Source: DASSBG01 sp963800395 (lineage in GTDB: Bacteria > Pseudomonadota > Gammaproteobacteria > Xanthomonadales > Rhodanobacteraceae). From it: a DNA stretch of 64,000 nt. Under the pieces are notes generated by a model that saw only the letters and a list, made by a program, of their open reading frames with translations, ran no database searches and was not told where the DNA came from. Made by a program: the position numbers and the translations under genes. Location: positions 62,001 through 126,000 of the forward strand of contig CAWDBD010000027.1 in assembly GCA_963800395.1 (NCBI GenBank), in the 5' to 3' direction. This document shows, piece after piece, positions 63,495 through 64,000 of this stretch (the stretch's first letter is position 1; each line of letters opens with the position of its first letter).

Positions 63495-64000
63495 CTATTC
63501 GACGGGCTTGAGTACCGCGGGATTGGCCACCTGCACGGCCTTACCGCCGCTGCCAATAAGGCTGGCCATTTCGCCCTGCATTTCGGCGGTGACCGCCGGA
63601 TCTGCCGCAGGACTCAACAGCGATCCGTGCTCACCACTGGTGAAGCGGGTCGCCGCACGCACGCCGGCTGCCGACTGGGTGCTGGAATCGATGGCGGTCA
63701 GGCCCAGTGCCGCAATCAGCGGCTCGGTACCGGAAAGCGGTGCACCTGGCACGCTGTTGGGAATGACCTGGTCGGACGGCGAGCTGTCGCTGCCCACCAC
63801 TTCCTGCAGCAGCAGGTTCTTGCCCGTGGTGAAGCGGGCAAAGTTGATCGGATCACTCGAATCGACGGCGGTCTGCGCGGCCAGCATGAACTGGTCGTAG
63901 GCTGGCGTGCCCTGCTCGACACCGGCCTGAGCCAGACCGGCGTGAATCTGCGGTCCGATCGACACCGATGCATCCAGCAGGCGCGCAATGCCGCCACCCG
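63495..64000 (-). CDS. VolA/Pla-1-type extracellular phospholipase, C-terminal part
   Basis: The visible 168 codons enter from the right edge with GGIARLLDASVSIGPQIHAG, so the gene starts outside. The segment RFTTGKNLLLQEVVGSDSSP and TRFTSGEHGSLLSPAADPAV fits the C-terminal alpha/beta-hydrolase region of VolA/Pla-1-family lipases, including the late His (SGEHGSLL) likely to be catalytic. Such proteins are surface-exposed lysophospholipases. The end is NPAVLKPVE. Identification rests on the C-terminus only. Confidence 0.75.
   Translation of the reverse strand, partial: GGGIARLLDASVSIGPQIHAGLAQAGVEQGTPAYDQFMLAAQTAVDSSDPINFARFTTGKNLLLQEVVGSDSSPSDQVIPNSVPGAPLSGTEPLIAALGLTAIDSSTQSAAGVRAATRFTSGEHGSLLSPAADPAVTAEMQGEMASLIGSGGKAVQVANPAVLKPVE

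Noticed and set aside
1..64000. tRNA or rRNA genes
   Set aside because: Intergenic stretches were scanned by eye for T-loop and acceptor patterns and none fitted; a tRNAscan run would settle it.

Overview
The window is GC-rich, densely packed gammaproteobacterial chromosome, most like the Lysobacterales (Xanthomonadales), probably near Rhodanobacteraceae/Dokdonella. The grounds are the rho-trxA-rhlB neighbourhood, the purC and cca types, a secreted protein ending in IFRNGFE, and the carrier-protein aminoacylation genes. This placement is inference; no 16S gene or tRNA was found.

Layout. 0-2.4 kb: minus-strand cluster of acyl-CoA dehydrogenase, amino acid:carrier-protein ligase and a DUF1839 protein, behind a near-perfect CRP/Clp operator. 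2.6-9 kb: MltF, an MscS channel, a PNPOx-like stress protein, and a LOG / propeller-transferase / glycosyltransferase operon. 9.5-18.3 kb: a six-gene operon of a 1979-residue cadherin and beta-helix surface protein, three tail-collar proteins, a small Tat substrate and a GNAT enzyme, facing a DUF6916-like gene. 18.5-24.5 kb: PLD-family synthase, rho, a structured repeat array, trxA and rhlB. 24.7-30.4 kb: type II secretion gspCDEF. 30.6-42.9 kb: a secreted propeller protein, ftsEX, a double-receiver regulator, ung, an S9 peptidase, an SGNH hydrolase, alaA, a MITE-like element and rsgA. 43-55.4 kb: maeB, cca, an NDUFA9-like reductase, slt, cyoE, a dedicated-sortase-type kinase/regulator pair and an IS3-family element. 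All of these except the reductase and the regulator are broken by single-base indels. 55.4-60.3 kb: an orphan gene of lower GC, rpe, djlA, purC and an Mpo1-like protein. 60.3-64 kb: a TPR-GGDEF diguanylate cyclase, a borosin-type precursor with its N-methyltransferase, and the 3' end of a VolA/Pla-1-type phospholipase.

How it fits together. Most genes are housekeeping (termination, RNA turnover, cell wall, division, DNA repair, carbon metabolism). Three blocks stand out. The first is the split borosin RiPP pair at 62.2-63.4 kb, followed on the same strand by a c-di-GMP synthase. The second is the adhesin/collar-protein operon, which looks like an undescribed exported surface assembly. The third is the carrier-protein aminoacylation cluster under apparent CRP/Clp control. 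The frameshift-dense stretch at 43.3-55.3 kb is best read as sequence error, because essential genes stay perfectly conserved either side of each indel.
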